From assembly GCA_013176395.1 (NCBI GenBank), contig JABMLP010000011.1, positions 124,001 to 188,000 on the forward strand: a stretch of 64,000 bases of DNA, read 5' to 3'. The notes under the pieces were generated by a model. The model did no database searches and was not told where the DNA came from. It saw nothing but the letters and a program-made list of their open reading frames with translations. Position 1 is the first letter of the stretch. Each line of letters starts with the position of its first letter. Below, in pieces: positions 21,829 through 33,117 of this stretch. The position numbers and the translations under genes were made by a program. The DNA is from Venturia oleaginea (lineage: Eukaryota; Ascomycota; Dothideomycetes; Venturiales; Venturiaceae).

Positions 21829-23331
21829 CTAGCCCTCAAACACAGCCTCAGCAAGACCCTTATCACCTCCGATAGCACGAACACCGATGAACTTGAAGCG
21901 AGAGTCAGCTTCAGCGAACAGATGACGCCATTCCTCTGGTGTTCGCAATTTGCCATTGAGGAGGGAACCCATCAGCATGTCCCCACATCTATGAAACGTT
22001 AGTGGGAAAGACACGAGAGTGAGGATTCGTCGGGGACTGACCTGGCGACACGTCGAGACCAACGAGTATCAGATCGCTCTGGGAGTGGTCGTTCGTAGAT
22101 GAGGAATTTGCCCCCTCGAGCCAATACCGAGGTTTGATTACGAATGATCTTGACGACATACTTGTCAGGCCAGTTTTGCAGAGAATTGGCGATGAGAACA
22201 GCATTGAAAGGCTTCTCGCGGGGCTTCTGCTCTGTCAAGAAGTCATAAGCTTCAAATGAAACCCTTGCCTTCATGTCCTCAGGACACCCATTCCTCCCCG
22301 CCTCAGCGGTAGGTGGTAGATCCTGAATAACAAACTTCATCTGCTTTGTTGCGCGTGCGAGGTTGAAAGAAAGATGACCGAGGGAACCACCAAGGTCAAC
22401 AACCGTGGCACCGGGGATATTATCAAATTCGGACCAAGCGAAGTCAACGCTGAGAGGATGGATACCAGCAAAAGATTCTTTTGTGAAAGAAGACATGGCC
22501 ATACCGAAGCGCTGGGCTTTCTTGGGGTTCTTGGCGAGCATTTGATACATGGTATCCTTCGTGTCATTTGCGACACAGAAGCCTGATTCATTAGTTTCTT
22601 GGCTTAGGGGCCATGTCTTGAGGGCTTCGACGGATTTGAGGATGGATGGGAGCATTTCATCGTGGAGGAGACTGATGGTACCGAGGAGTTTTGGGTCTTT
22701 GGCGAAGGCGGCGGAGTCGGGTGTGTGGCAGATGAATCCTGGATTTGCTGGAGATTCTTCAAAATAACCGCTGACCATCAGGTTCTCGAGGTAGCGACGC
22801 ACAACGGAACGGTCGACGTTGATTTTGGTGCCGAGGTCTGAGTAGGAGATTTCGCCGTTGAGTGGGATTTTAGATGGGATATCAAATTGAATTACGAAAA
22901 GCCATGATGCGATGTCAGTAAACTGTGAATTGATATGTTAGCTGTGTATTAGGAGTATGCGAAGAGCAGCTGAAGCTTACCCTGTAAAGATGCTCGTAGA
23001 TAAGGGCACCAGGGGCGCGAGTCTGATTCTGAAGCTTGTGGGTGGCGTCGATCAATTCGGCTCGGCGTTCTTCGAGATCGGCAGGAGGCTCGCGGGCGGA
23101 TGAAAGGTGGTAGGATGTACCATCGGCTGCTGCTCCATTGGGAGCTTGGACGACGCCATTCGAGTGACCATTGGCTCCATTGCCATAACCATTGGATTTG
23201 ATTCCAGGCGCCCCAGCATGGAAAGATGAACGCAATGTCGATGCGGTCGAGGAGTCGGTGGACATTACGTAGACTTCAATATCTTGAGCAGCTAAAAGAA
23301 TTTTTTGTGCTAGAGAGGTGAAAGAATCCAT
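21829..23331 (-). CDS. SAM-dependent O-methyltransferase (caffeate OMT-like, fungal secondary metabolism type)
   Basis: Exons 23331-22981, 22922-22042 and 21988-21829 (463 aa). Introns are 58 nt (GTAAGC..CAG with GCTAAC branch) and 53 nt (GTCAGT..TAG). After a Gly/Asn/Ser-rich stretch there is a winged-helix dimerisation region (LGTKINVDRSVVRRYLENLM), the SAM motif VVDLGGSLGHLSFNLA, and a C-terminal GDMLMGSLLNGKLRTPEEW block typical of PF00891 methyltransferases. These enzymes methylate hydroxyl groups of small aromatic metabolites. The usual catalytic motif LH(D/N)W reads SLQNWPDK here, so the general-base His is Gln. No backbone gene for a secondary-metabolite cluster is nearby, though an MFS transporter lies downstream. 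Confidence 0.85.
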
Positions 23332-24528
23332 TGATCGCTATCGTGATGATTCAGGTACTTGTGATTGTGATGGTATCTAGAAAGGAAATCGTTGGAGATA
23401 TAAGCAGTTGTCTTTCTTGTGCACCAATTCTCTGATGTCAATGTCTTCTGCATCCTCGGACGCATTCGAAACCGAAATTCCATATCTCGTGTCCCCTCTA
23501 CCGGTGTAGAGAAAAAATATTCTATTCATGATTTGGTGTAAGATGTGTCGTGTGCCATCGGATGACGCTTCGTATCCCCACCATTCCGAAGTAGACTTTG
23601 GATTAGATCAAGGGACAAACTTTAGGAGCAGCCAATTGTGAGATTTTGTAAGTTTAGATTATATTAAAATGAGGTACGCAACCCTAAGCCCGCAACCTGT
23701 AACTCGTTGAAGTGGATCCTGTTGGGTAGAAACTTGTGATGTGTAACAGTCGGGCCGCAGATTTGGACCGGGTTAGCGGAAACCTGTACCTTTCTGTAGA
23801 TCAGCGTGGTCCATACTTTCGGCAACCTTAGGGCTGTTATCAGCTTCCGTAATTGCCATGCTACGTGAAGATTTAGTGGGATGTCCGAGCTCGACCGAGC
23901 ATGAGGTAAACTTGAATGATCCTCCGGAGCTTCAGCCTTACATGTGAAAGACGGTTTCGGCCTTGCCAAGATGTCGCCGTTGCCTAGTCACCAATCGGTT
24001 GCTTTGGCCGCTAGAACGACGGTACCCTCCTCATCTGTATCGATCGTGCCTGTCAGACTCTCCGACGTCCTCCGTGGCGTAAAATGATGTCGCTCCAGGA
24101 AACAGGATGCAAGTCTACACCCCACTTTCCATGTTAGCTTTGCCATGCATAATATTTTCATGCATCAATATGAAGCTGACTAAATGCTATCAGGTATGCC
24201 AAACTTTATCGGCCGCTATACCAGATGACGTATTGCTATGGGGAACCACATCACGAATACTATCCGAAAGATGGCGAGTTTTCGGATCCCCACCAACAGA
24301 CAGCCTCGCAGTGGCGCATAATGTAGCCTGTGATAGTTCGAGATAGGCGGCAGAGTCGTTAGTAGAAAGTTTATCTAAATGTGAGCATTTGTCAATCGTT
24401 CTTCATCGGCTATGAAAGATCATGGCTCACCTATGCAACCGAACGTTCACCAAAACTTGAATCTTGTGTAACCAGCAGTAGAGTTGAATCCGATCTACGT
24501 AAATAACAACGAAGACCTGTCATTCAAA
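23332..24528. other. intergenic between methyltransferase and transporter
   Basis: Shared upstream region of two divergent genes (methyltransferase minus, MFS transporter plus). No supported ORF or repeat. Its ~1.2 kb length is enough for independent promoters. Confidence 0.45.
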
Positions 24529-26137
24529 ATGGACCAGTATTCCGGCAGCAGAGATACAAAACGTCCAACTAGACCGAAGCAAACATTCCTGGAGACGGAA
24601 GCAGATATGGACACCAGGTCAGAGTCTCGAGAGGGGATTTATCTGCACAAGATAGCAGCTTTGAGCTCGCCTTGCCTCGAGGCTTCAAGAGAACCACCAA
24701 AGTTCCCTCCTCATCATCCATCAAATAATCCTGATGGCGGATCGAAAGCTTGGCAGGCTGTATTTGGCGGATTCTTTTGCCTATTCTGTTCATTTGGCTG
24801 GGTCATCGGTATGTATTGGAGCTACTTCTCAAGCGTTTTGTTTAAAGTTAATGCTGTCAGCAATCGGCGTCTTCCAGGACTACTACTCGAGAAACCAGTT
24901 GAAGAACTTTTCACCAAGTGAGATTTCTTGGATTCCCTCGACGGAGCTTTTCATGCTTTTCGTTGGTGTAAGCTTGTCCGAAAACTATTGAGAAGTGCAA
25001 GCTGAAATTTGACGCAGGGTCCCATCATTGGCATGATCTACGACAACCATGGCCCGCAGCCGCTCCTCGCAGTCGGCACGTTTCTCCATATCTTCGGCCT
25101 CATTATGGCCTCTTTCGCAAAAGAATACTGGCAGATCATGCTATGGCAAGGCATATGCTCTCCGATTGGAGCAAGTTGCGTTTTCTATCCGGCCATGTCT
25201 TGTCTAGCGACGTGGTTTTTCAAAAAGCGTGCGCTCGCCATGGGATTGATGGCATGCGGATCAAGTGTAGGAGGCGTTGTTCTGCCTATATTCCTGGAGA
25301 AACTGTTGCCCAAGATTGGGTTCGAGTGGACTATGCGTGCTGCGGCTCTTTTGATCTTGGGCCTATTAGTGAGTCAAGACCTTCGCAAAGGAACAGCAGA
25401 CTGACCTGTTCTTCACAGTGTATTGCTAACGTGACGGTGACATCTCGCAATCCACCAAGTCCGAGGCCTTTCAGACTCCAGAACTTCCTCGACCCGCTAA
25501 AGGAAGTGGCGTACTTGCTCACCACTGCTGGCGCTTTCTTTGTGTTCCTAGGGATGTTTCTGCCTTTCACATATCTGATTGTGCAAGCAGTGCATTTGGG
25601 GACACCAAGAAACATTGCAGGATCTTTGATCGCAATCCTGAACGGTGCTAGGTGAGCAACATGCCCTCTATATGCAAGTTTCTAGCTGATGAAGAAACCA
25701 GTTTCTTTGGCCGTCTTTTCCCAGGCTATGTTGGCGACAAGATTGGCCGGTACAATGTCACAATTCTCATGATGGCTCTCACAGTCCTGACCGTCTTTGC
25801 TGTCTGGGCTACTACAAGTTCCACAGCTGGCGTAGTCGCGTTTGCAGCGCTGTACGGCTTCAGCTCGGGAGCCTTCGTCTCGATGGCACCAACGCTGATC
25901 GCTCAGATCTCTCCAGACATGCGCATGATCGGCGTGAGAAATGGAACACAATTCGCCATCATTGCCGTGGCCGCGTTGATCGGCCCCCCCATCGGAGGAG
26001 CGCTTGCAGGCAGAGGAGGACAGCCAGACTACCCGGCTCTCCAGGCGTTTTGTGGACTCTCCTTGTTCGTCGGTCTGCTGTTACTGATGGCAGCAAGATC
26101 CACTCTGTCGGGCTATAAGTTGATGGTCAAGGTGTGA
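24529..26137 (+). CDS. MFS transporter, monocarboxylate-transporter (MCT) type
   Basis: Five exons: 24529-24808, 24861-24967, 25018-25368, 25419-25651 and 25702-26137 (468 aa), with four introns of about 50 nt (GTATGT, GTAAGC, GTGAGT and GTGAGC donors). The N-terminal ~80 residues are polar and cytosolic. TM1 holds GGSKAWQAVFGGFFCLFCSF, the fungal MCT opening; then FGWVIAIGVFQDYYS, GPIIGMIYDNHGPQPLL, a long central MASCLATWFFKKRALAMG-like block (reads CLATWFFKKRALAMGL), and GRLFPGYVGDKIGRYNV in the second half. This branch of fungal MFS is linked to uptake of monocarboxylates, riboflavin or other small acids, often next to metabolite genes; the substrate is unknown. Start at 24529 was chosen, but the codon at 24484 is also in frame. 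Confidence 0.85.
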
Positions 26138-26724
26138 TGGCCTGGTTTTGGGCTATGGCGTTGAGGTATTTGGGGGGGAGTGAATAGTGTAGGAGAGAGA
26201 ATCTTGTGGGAGGAGGGGGAGGGGGAGGGGTCTCTGGGGAGATTAGGGGCTGGGCGCGAAACGTAGCGGGGTCAGTGCTGATTTTCAACCTTCATAATGA
26301 ACTACTCCATACCTCTTTCTCTTTAGCCCCGACCCCTCCAGACATCCTCTCCACAGCCTCATCACGCGATCCACCACCTCATGCTCAGATGCAATACCCC
26401 GGCCTGCCATTCACCAGCATTCATCCTTCTCCCATTCATCATCACATTGCCGCATCTGCTTGCTCCCATCCATCCGCCTTGGGAAACGTACTGCATGTTG
26501 AAATATCAATACTAATCAAGACCAGATGAATTATGTGCTAGGCATGTTGCTTACTGATTTTGAAAGACAGGTCTCAAACCCTTTGACGGATGTACGCGGA
26601 TGATACGCTGAAGGGGAGACAGAAGGGCAGGGGACTTTCTCTAGCTTTGGCTATTAAGTGTGCTGCTGTCTCACCATGCAATTCGACCCTCTCGTCTCGC
26701 TGAACTCCAAAGAAAGCTGTCAAT
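26138..26724. other. intergenic between two MFS genes
   Basis: A G-rich tract (about 26202-26235) follows the upstream gene. No gene is supported, and the 26206-26529 ORF is low complexity. Confidence 0.45.
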
Positions 26725-28698
26725 ATGAGCAGAATTTCAATCCCAGGATTCAATCCGAACAAACACGGATTAAGCACCCTGGTCTACTATGATCGATTCA
26801 ATCCATCCGTGCAAGGAGCAGTTGCATCGAGGAAAAGTCTTACCCACCTAGACTACTCGCCACTACGACGCGTCACCTTACCATCTGTAATAATGGGTGT
26901 CGTCGTTTCTATGGGTGGATTTCTGTGAGTTTTCCGTACACGACAAATGACCTCGCTGACATGAGGCAGATTCGGATACGACACAGGTCAAATCAGTGGC
27001 TTCCTTGAGATGCCCGACTTCCTGCAAAGATTCGGTCAGCGACGTGACGACGGTACATTTTTCTTCAGCAATGTACGGTCGGGCCTCATCGTTGCCATGT
27101 TGTCTATTGGAACCTTGATTGGAGCTCTCATTGCAGCTCCGATTGCCGATTTCATTGGCCGAAAGAAGTCCATCTCATTTTGGACTGTCATCATCGCGGT
27201 GGGTCTCATCGTCCAGATAAGCTCGAACAATCACTGGTACCAAATGATGATGGGTCGATGGTGCGCCGGTTTAGGGGTCGGGGGACTGAGTATGCTGGTC
27301 CCCATGTACCAGGCCGAGACTGGGCCGAAACATATTCGTGGTGCCTTGATATCGACGTATCAGCTTTTCATCACCATTGGAATCTTTATGGTATCCTGCA
27401 TCAACTATGGAACCAACGAGCACCAACGCAACAACTCTGGGAGTTGGAGGATTCCTTTGGGACTTGGCTTTGCATTTTGTGCCATTCTTGGTGTTGGCAT
27501 GATGTTTCTACCTGAAACTCCACGATATGCTTATCGCAAAGGTCGAACAGAGGAGGCCAAGAACACTATGATGCGTGTATATGGTGCTCCAGAAAGCCAC
27601 TACGCCATATTCGTCGAGCTGGAGGAGATCGAGGCAAAACTTAAGGCGGAATCCAACAAAGGCAACACTTTCACCGAGTGGTACGAGATGATGTACACTC
27701 CTCGTATGTTTTACCGAATCATTCTCGGTATGACCTTGCAGATGTTTCAGCAGTTGACCGGGGCAAACTATTTCTTCTACTACGGGACAACCATTTTCAA
27801 GGCGACGGGCATCAACAACTCGTATGTGACGCAGATGATTTTGAATGTTTACGGTATGTATCTTCACCAATCTCCCGAGCACTTACAGCGACTGACCAAA
27901 TCTTAGCCTCTCGGGATTTACTTCGTCGAAGCTTTTGGAAGACGCAAGTGTCTAATCATCGGTAGTACCTGGATGTTCATCATGTTCTTGTGCTTTGCAT
28001 CGGCAGGCCATTTCTCTTTGGATAGGGTGACACCTGAGAATACCGAGTCAACAGGTACCATTTCCACCCCCGCTATTACGACAACACTGACATCCACAAA
28101 GGTACGGCCATGATTTGCCTTGCTGCCTTTTTCATCTTTGGCTTTGCGACAACGTGGGGTGAGTGGTTGTTTTTGGCTTATCTTCGGGTAGAAAGCTTAC
28201 TGTTTCGCTGATAGGTCCCATGATCTGGACAATCTGCGGTGAGCTTTACCCAAGCCGCTACCGCGCCAAAGGAATGGCATTGTCTACGGCAAGCAACTGG
28301 CTTTGGAATTTCCTGCTGGGTATGATCCTTGTCCGAATCATTGACGCCTGTTCCTCTAACACCATCCAGGTTTCTTCTCGCCCTTCATCGCCGGTGCCAT
28401 TGACTTCCGTTATGGTTACGTTTTCGCCGGGTGTAACGTTCTCGGTGGTCTCCTTGTCTACTTCTTCGTCATAGAAGGTCAAGGTCGCACACTTGAGGAA
28501 ATCGACACAATGTACATTGAGAAACTCATTCCTTGGAGATCAGACAAGTGGATTGCGCCTCCGCCTCACGAGATTTCGAGGATCAGAAAGGCTGCAGGAA
28601 CTCACGAGGGTGACGAGGAGAATGTTGTTGGTGCTGGTACTCTTGAGAAAGAAGTGGACAGGGGACTGGGTGAAGAAGTGAAGGAGACTGCTGTTTAG
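26725..28698 (+). CDS. MFS hexose transporter (HXT type), possible frameshift at intron 2
   Basis: Exons 26725-26924, 26970-about 27846/27853, 27907-28054, 28102-28158, 28215-28319 and 28370-28698. Sugar-porter motifs: [50 protein letters not shown](A)[37 protein letters not shown], then [29 protein letters not shown] and [11 protein letters not shown]. This is a plasma-membrane hexose transporter of the HXT/HGT kind. Most introns are consensus. The second is not: the strong donor GTATGT at 27854 would join exon 3 one base out of phase, and only a poor GTTTAC donor at 27847 keeps the frame. Either a non-consensus site is used or one base is missing. Confidence 0.78.
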
Positions 28699-30378
28699 GC
28701 AACATATTTGCTCCCTCATGCTTCTGGTGTGCTGCGATCGATTCGTCGTCAAACTTTGGTGAGAGGGTGCCGCAATTGGCGCAGTTCATACTCGTGGTTT
28801 AATAACGCATTGGGTCTCTTTGGATGATATCAGTCACAATACCAACCATTCTGATGGGATTTATTGGTAAGCAATTAATAGCTCCCGTTTTACAGTTCGA
28901 TGACAATGCCCCTCCCTGCCACCAACATAGCTCCAAACAATGTCTCCTAAAAGAGACAGCATTCTTTGCTTTGGCTATGCAGGTCCATCCTTTTCTTCCA
29001 TTTTTTTCCCTTGGGCCAATGCGCCGGGGAAGCCGATTCCAACCTCTCTTCCAGACTCTAGAGAAGGGGTGAACAGGAAATGCATACCCGATCAAAGTCC
29101 GGTTGAGCTGGGTTGCGTCTCTCCGATTTGAATCGCGCATGAAGTACTTGCGAAACTCTCAGTACTCTCTTTTCTTGTCGCTTTGGAGTCAATCCAAACG
29201 AATTTATCGAGAGTGGAGTCAGAGTGATAGAGTATCTTAGAGGGCGAGTCAGTCGCGGCAATATTGCATAACTGCCCCGCTATTTCATTACATCCAGGCA
29301 TCAAGTGGCGCAACTGAAGCCCGTCAGAATAATGTACAGCGGCTAAGAGCCCACTTTTATTGCTGCCTCAAATTGCCGCCAGAACATCGCGGTTGAATCG
29401 CCCTCTTACTTATCTGGGTTTCGTACCTAAAAGCGAGATGAACACCAGATTCCACCCGTACAGAAATAATCATCCTATATACCCACAGTAAAGACTTTAA
29501 ATCCTCCTCCCAACATTTTCATCATCATCTAAATGAACATGAAACCGACAACAACACGACTCCATACCCCATCTCCCCAACCGAATCCACAGAGCCACAT
29601 CACATGACCGTCAATCCACTAGTCCCAAATGACAATCTCGCAGTCGGCCCTTTCCCCACAGCATCCATCCCAGCGCTTTGGTAAGTACTAGTACTGTGGA
29701 TATATACCAGGTACCCCGCATCGTCTCACTGTACCCACAGTACCGCTGATCTCACACCACACCACGCAAGAGAGCCATGCGACGAGCGAACCAGTTCAGC
29801 GGTTCGTCACGCAGGGCAGGGCAGGGTAGGGCAGGGCAGGGCCTGGCCTTGGAGTCGGCTGTCGGCTGGATGGGTGAATTGGGTTGGTGCGTATTGAGCT
29901 TGGACCTGGGCTTGGGCTTGGGCTTCGGCGAGGCTGGATGACAGTATCGCATGTTGACTTCGTATTGGTGACACTGGCAAAATGTCTGTTCTGTACACGC
30001 TACAGTGAGTTGATGGGCAAAGTGAGAGTGGTGAGATGGATTTTAAAATTGGTCAATGTGATGAGTTGTGGTGATGATATCATCATCAGGATTCTCTGTT
30101 TTTGACGGAGGTGGTGCCCCCCATCATCTGGGCTTCTTATCTAATCTCTCGGCAAGTCGGCATGACGCAGATTGTCGCAAGGTTGGTGGTTATGTCCTTC
30201 ATCTGCTCGGTGATTGAGAGAGTCACGCCAATCACCGAGGGTCGAAGCGGGACATGAAGGGAGAAAATAGGAGCAGTTTTTCTTCAGAACTGAGGAAGCC
30301 AAAGAGTATATACAGCCTTATCATCGCGTCGAAATGCCAATGCGTTGACAGCGAACAACCTGCCGAATCTCGCGCCCT
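28699..30378. other. intergenic between convergent genes
   Basis: No supported gene. It contains a GGGCA-type purine-rich repeat (about 29811-29843) and short TGGGCT repeats near 29905-29925. This is the common 3' flank of the hexose transporter (plus) and the aquaglyceroporin (minus). Confidence 0.45.
29811..29843. repeat. GGGCA pentanucleotide repeat
   Basis: About six copies of GGGCA/GGGTA in a row, followed by a looser TGGGCT repeat at about 29905-29925. Simple sequence with no gene over it. Confidence 0.7.
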
Positions 30379-31721
30379 TCAAACTGGGGTATTTGACCAC
30401 TCTTTCTGGGTAGGTCTGAACAACCGACGAAGACCCATCCAGGGGGTGTTGATTGGTGATTCGCCCGTGTAAATGAAGACGTCGTAGAGGAAGCCGCCGA
30501 ATGTACATCCGAAGAAGGGTGCGACCATTGGAATCTGTTGAAGCAATTGGTGTCGGATTTGATGAAATGTTGCGGTTTTGGTGGGAGTGAGAGAAGACGT
30601 ACCCAAAAGTAATAGTTCCCAGCACTCCATACTTCGTGCCCGTATCCGAGCATGTAGCTCATGAGGCGGGGGCCAAAGTCACGAGCCAAATTGATTGCAT
30701 AGCCGGTCTCCCACCCGAAGCATGCTCCAATACCTATCGAGCTGTTAGCGTCGCGTCGGTGAGGGGCCTCCTGGATTCTCAAAAACCCACCAAAGATAAC
30801 AAAGAAAAGTCCTAGAGGAGTAAGGTTCCCAGCACCGATGTTGCCATCATCTTTGAGAGCGTAAATGCAGAAAATCAGAATCGTCGACGCCACAATCTCG
30901 GAGAAGAATTGCCCTGTGCGTGTCAAGAATTCGGCAGGATACGTGCAGAAGATACCAGCTGTGGAGTGATTCGAAAAACCGGGAACAGTCCTGATGTTGG
31001 CACCTCCTTCAAAAACATCGATAGCAGATTTGTAATTTCCATAGACGACGGCGGAGGCACACATACAACCAAGGACTTGGGCGATGAGGAAGACGGGGAA
31101 TTTTCTCCATGGAAATTTACGAAAGACACAATTGGCGAAGGTGACGGCGGGGTTGAGATGCGCGCCGGATTTACCTCCCGCATAAACACCTAACATAACG
31201 CCGAGACTGCGTGGATTGTTAGGACCAATATTTGTGTGAAGCTGACGAGCTTATTGATAGAGTAGTGGTTGCTTACCCCCAGCCTATGAACATGTCAGTG
31301 GGCATTTTGGGCATGTTTTGCAAGAGTATGGAAACATACCCCATGAAATACTCTGGTAATCACCCTTTTCGTTATTGGACAAGACGACCTGAGCTACGAC
31401 ACCATCCCCGAAGAGAATCATGATGAAGCAACCGAAGAATTCGGAGAATGGCTCTTGCATGTAAGCTCGAACTCTGCTCCACCAGAGATCAGGCCTTGAG
31501 GCCTTTGCGTTGGCTTGGGGTACAATGTGATCGATTGGAGCTCCGTGTTCGCGAAGAGTCTCGATTGTCTGTTGATGGACCAATTGAGGAGGCTGACGTT
31601 TGGTCTCATCGTGGGGTACCTCCTTGAGTTTGGTGTCTCCAAAATACAGAGAGTTGGAACTCCCACTCCCACTGGTATGGGCAATGTGCTCCATGTGTGC
31701 GCTGTTGATGTTCTCGGCCAT
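30379..31721 (-). CDS. aquaglyceroporin (MIP family, fungal glycerol facilitator)
   Basis: Five exons on minus: 31721-31340, 31283-31277 (7 nt), 31206-30791, 30733-30603 and 30534-30379 (363 aa). The 7-nt exon restores SISWGWGLGVMLGVYAGG, a block conserved in fungal aquaglyceroporins, and every phase fits. Residues 1-90 are a polar cytosolic leader; TM1 begins near EFFGCFIMILFGDGVVAQ. First selectivity motif is HLNPAVTFANC. The second is reached at INLARDFGPR, so NPA is NLA with the Asp that marks glycerol channels, followed by the Arg of the filter. The protein should conduct glycerol across the plasma membrane. It is transcribed divergently from a glycerol kinase gene 1.4 kb away. Confidence 0.9.
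31277..31283 (-). other. 7-nt micro-exon of the aquaglyceroporin gene
   Basis: Exon GCTGGGG lies between acceptor ..CATAG and donor GTAAGC. Without it the joined reading frame breaks; with it the protein reads through Gly-Trp-Gly into the next exon. Flanking introns are 56 nt (31284-31339, GTATGT..TAG) and 70 nt (31207-31276, GTAAGC..CAG). Confidence 0.8.
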
Positions 31722-33117
31722 GGTGAAAATGAGAGCAGAGGGAAGAATGAGGAGTAAGAGTGACGCAAAGAACAGACAAAACTCAGATCCCAGTCCGGAC
31801 TCGAAGGTTATAAAGAGGGCTTGGACAAGTGGGGGTATGGCAACTGAAGATGGTAATGTCGACCGACAATCTGGGGAAATTGGGAACTCGTTGCATCTGG
31901 GATGGACGTTGTTCCCCAGATCACAGCCACGAGGGGAGGCGCATGGCGGAGTATCGAACCATTTCGAGGACTTGGGCCTGGGTGAGCTATCGGGGTATGG
32001 AGAGTCTGAGGCAAGAATTTCATGGGCACAGAAGTCCGGGTCTAGCATTAGGGTTGCAATAACGAGCAGCATCACTGCATGCAATGCCTGTTTGCGTGCT
32101 GCGAGTCTGGTTACGCGGTCATGGACGATAGACGTCCATGACAAGCCGCGGCCTCGATTGTCGCACTTAGTACTAGTTCTGCGTTTAGTCGGATGGCAGC
32201 GGCTGTTCGCATGCTTTGCTTTGCGATACTGGGACGACAAGTCGGGTGCTCAGGATGTCGCGTTGCACATCAGGTGGTATAGCAGAGCCCTTTCAATCTT
32301 GGCATCCTGTGAAATTGTGCAGCGTGAGACGGTGTCGTTGCCACTAAGAACGTGAGGTCGTAGGCCATGCCCTAACACGATCTTCTGCGTGGAAGACGTG
32401 AGGCAGGCAGAGAGTTGTCCCACGGCGGATAAGTCCTTCGGCTGTTCCAATCAAGGGAGCTCTCTCTGCAGGATCGAGGAAGCCCTCTCTGCAGAATGGG
32501 TGTCGCCGTCGCCGTTGGAAAGGTTTTCAAACGACGTTGAGAGGCCGTTGCAAGCCCACTAGTCCAATACAAGCTAGCGTCGACCTCCCCTCTTTACCTC
32601 TAGATTGCTTCTCATTCGTTTGGAGGGAGTATAATCACAGCCGACTAGATAGAGAGGCCATACTTGTGCCTGTGGCATGTTTATAATCATGCCCGGCAGT
32701 ACAAGAACGATTCGAGTTTGGTGTTTTGCCCAGGAGAATGATCATGTACCTTGATGCCGCAGCAAGTGCCGCTGAAGACTCCTAATTTAGACTCGGATAC
32801 TCAGTCGAATGCTGGCCTGCATGCCATGCCTGAGATGTCCATGAAGGAACGCTGCTCGGTACACAATGCCCCTCGGTCACATGTACCGAAATGGAACAAT
32901 TCTTGTCCCTGTGGTTCCCCGCCTTTGAAAAGGTCCGCCATGCCTCAATTAATACTCTGACCATCCCCTCCCGTCTCCCCTGTACCTGGTCCCATTCGTC
33001 AAGCCTTGTTCCATCTCAAGTCGCCCTGTATATCCTTTGACATCTTGATACTCTTCCTCGCAATCCAAGTCACCCCGAGCCCAACATTCTGATACTCTTC
33101 CTCAATCCCGCCATAAA
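31722..33117. promoter_or_regulatory. shared intergenic region of the glycerol gene pair
   Basis: A 1.4 kb region between the divergent aquaglyceroporin and glycerol kinase starts. It includes CCCCAG (about 31915) and CCCCGC (about 32917) words, which match the SYGGRG recognition core of the fungal carbon-catabolite repressor CreA on the opposite strand, and CCCCT words near 32966-32981 resembling stress-response elements. Such short words occur by chance, so this is only a pointer. Long ORFs over the region (31600-32355 plus, 31284-32240 minus) are exon read-through and spurious frames. Confidence 0.4.

Noticed and set aside
31600..32355. Plus-strand ORF of 251 codons over the aquaglyceroporin start
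   Set aside because: It is the antisense of the aquaglyceroporin first exon plus promoter sequence; no motif.
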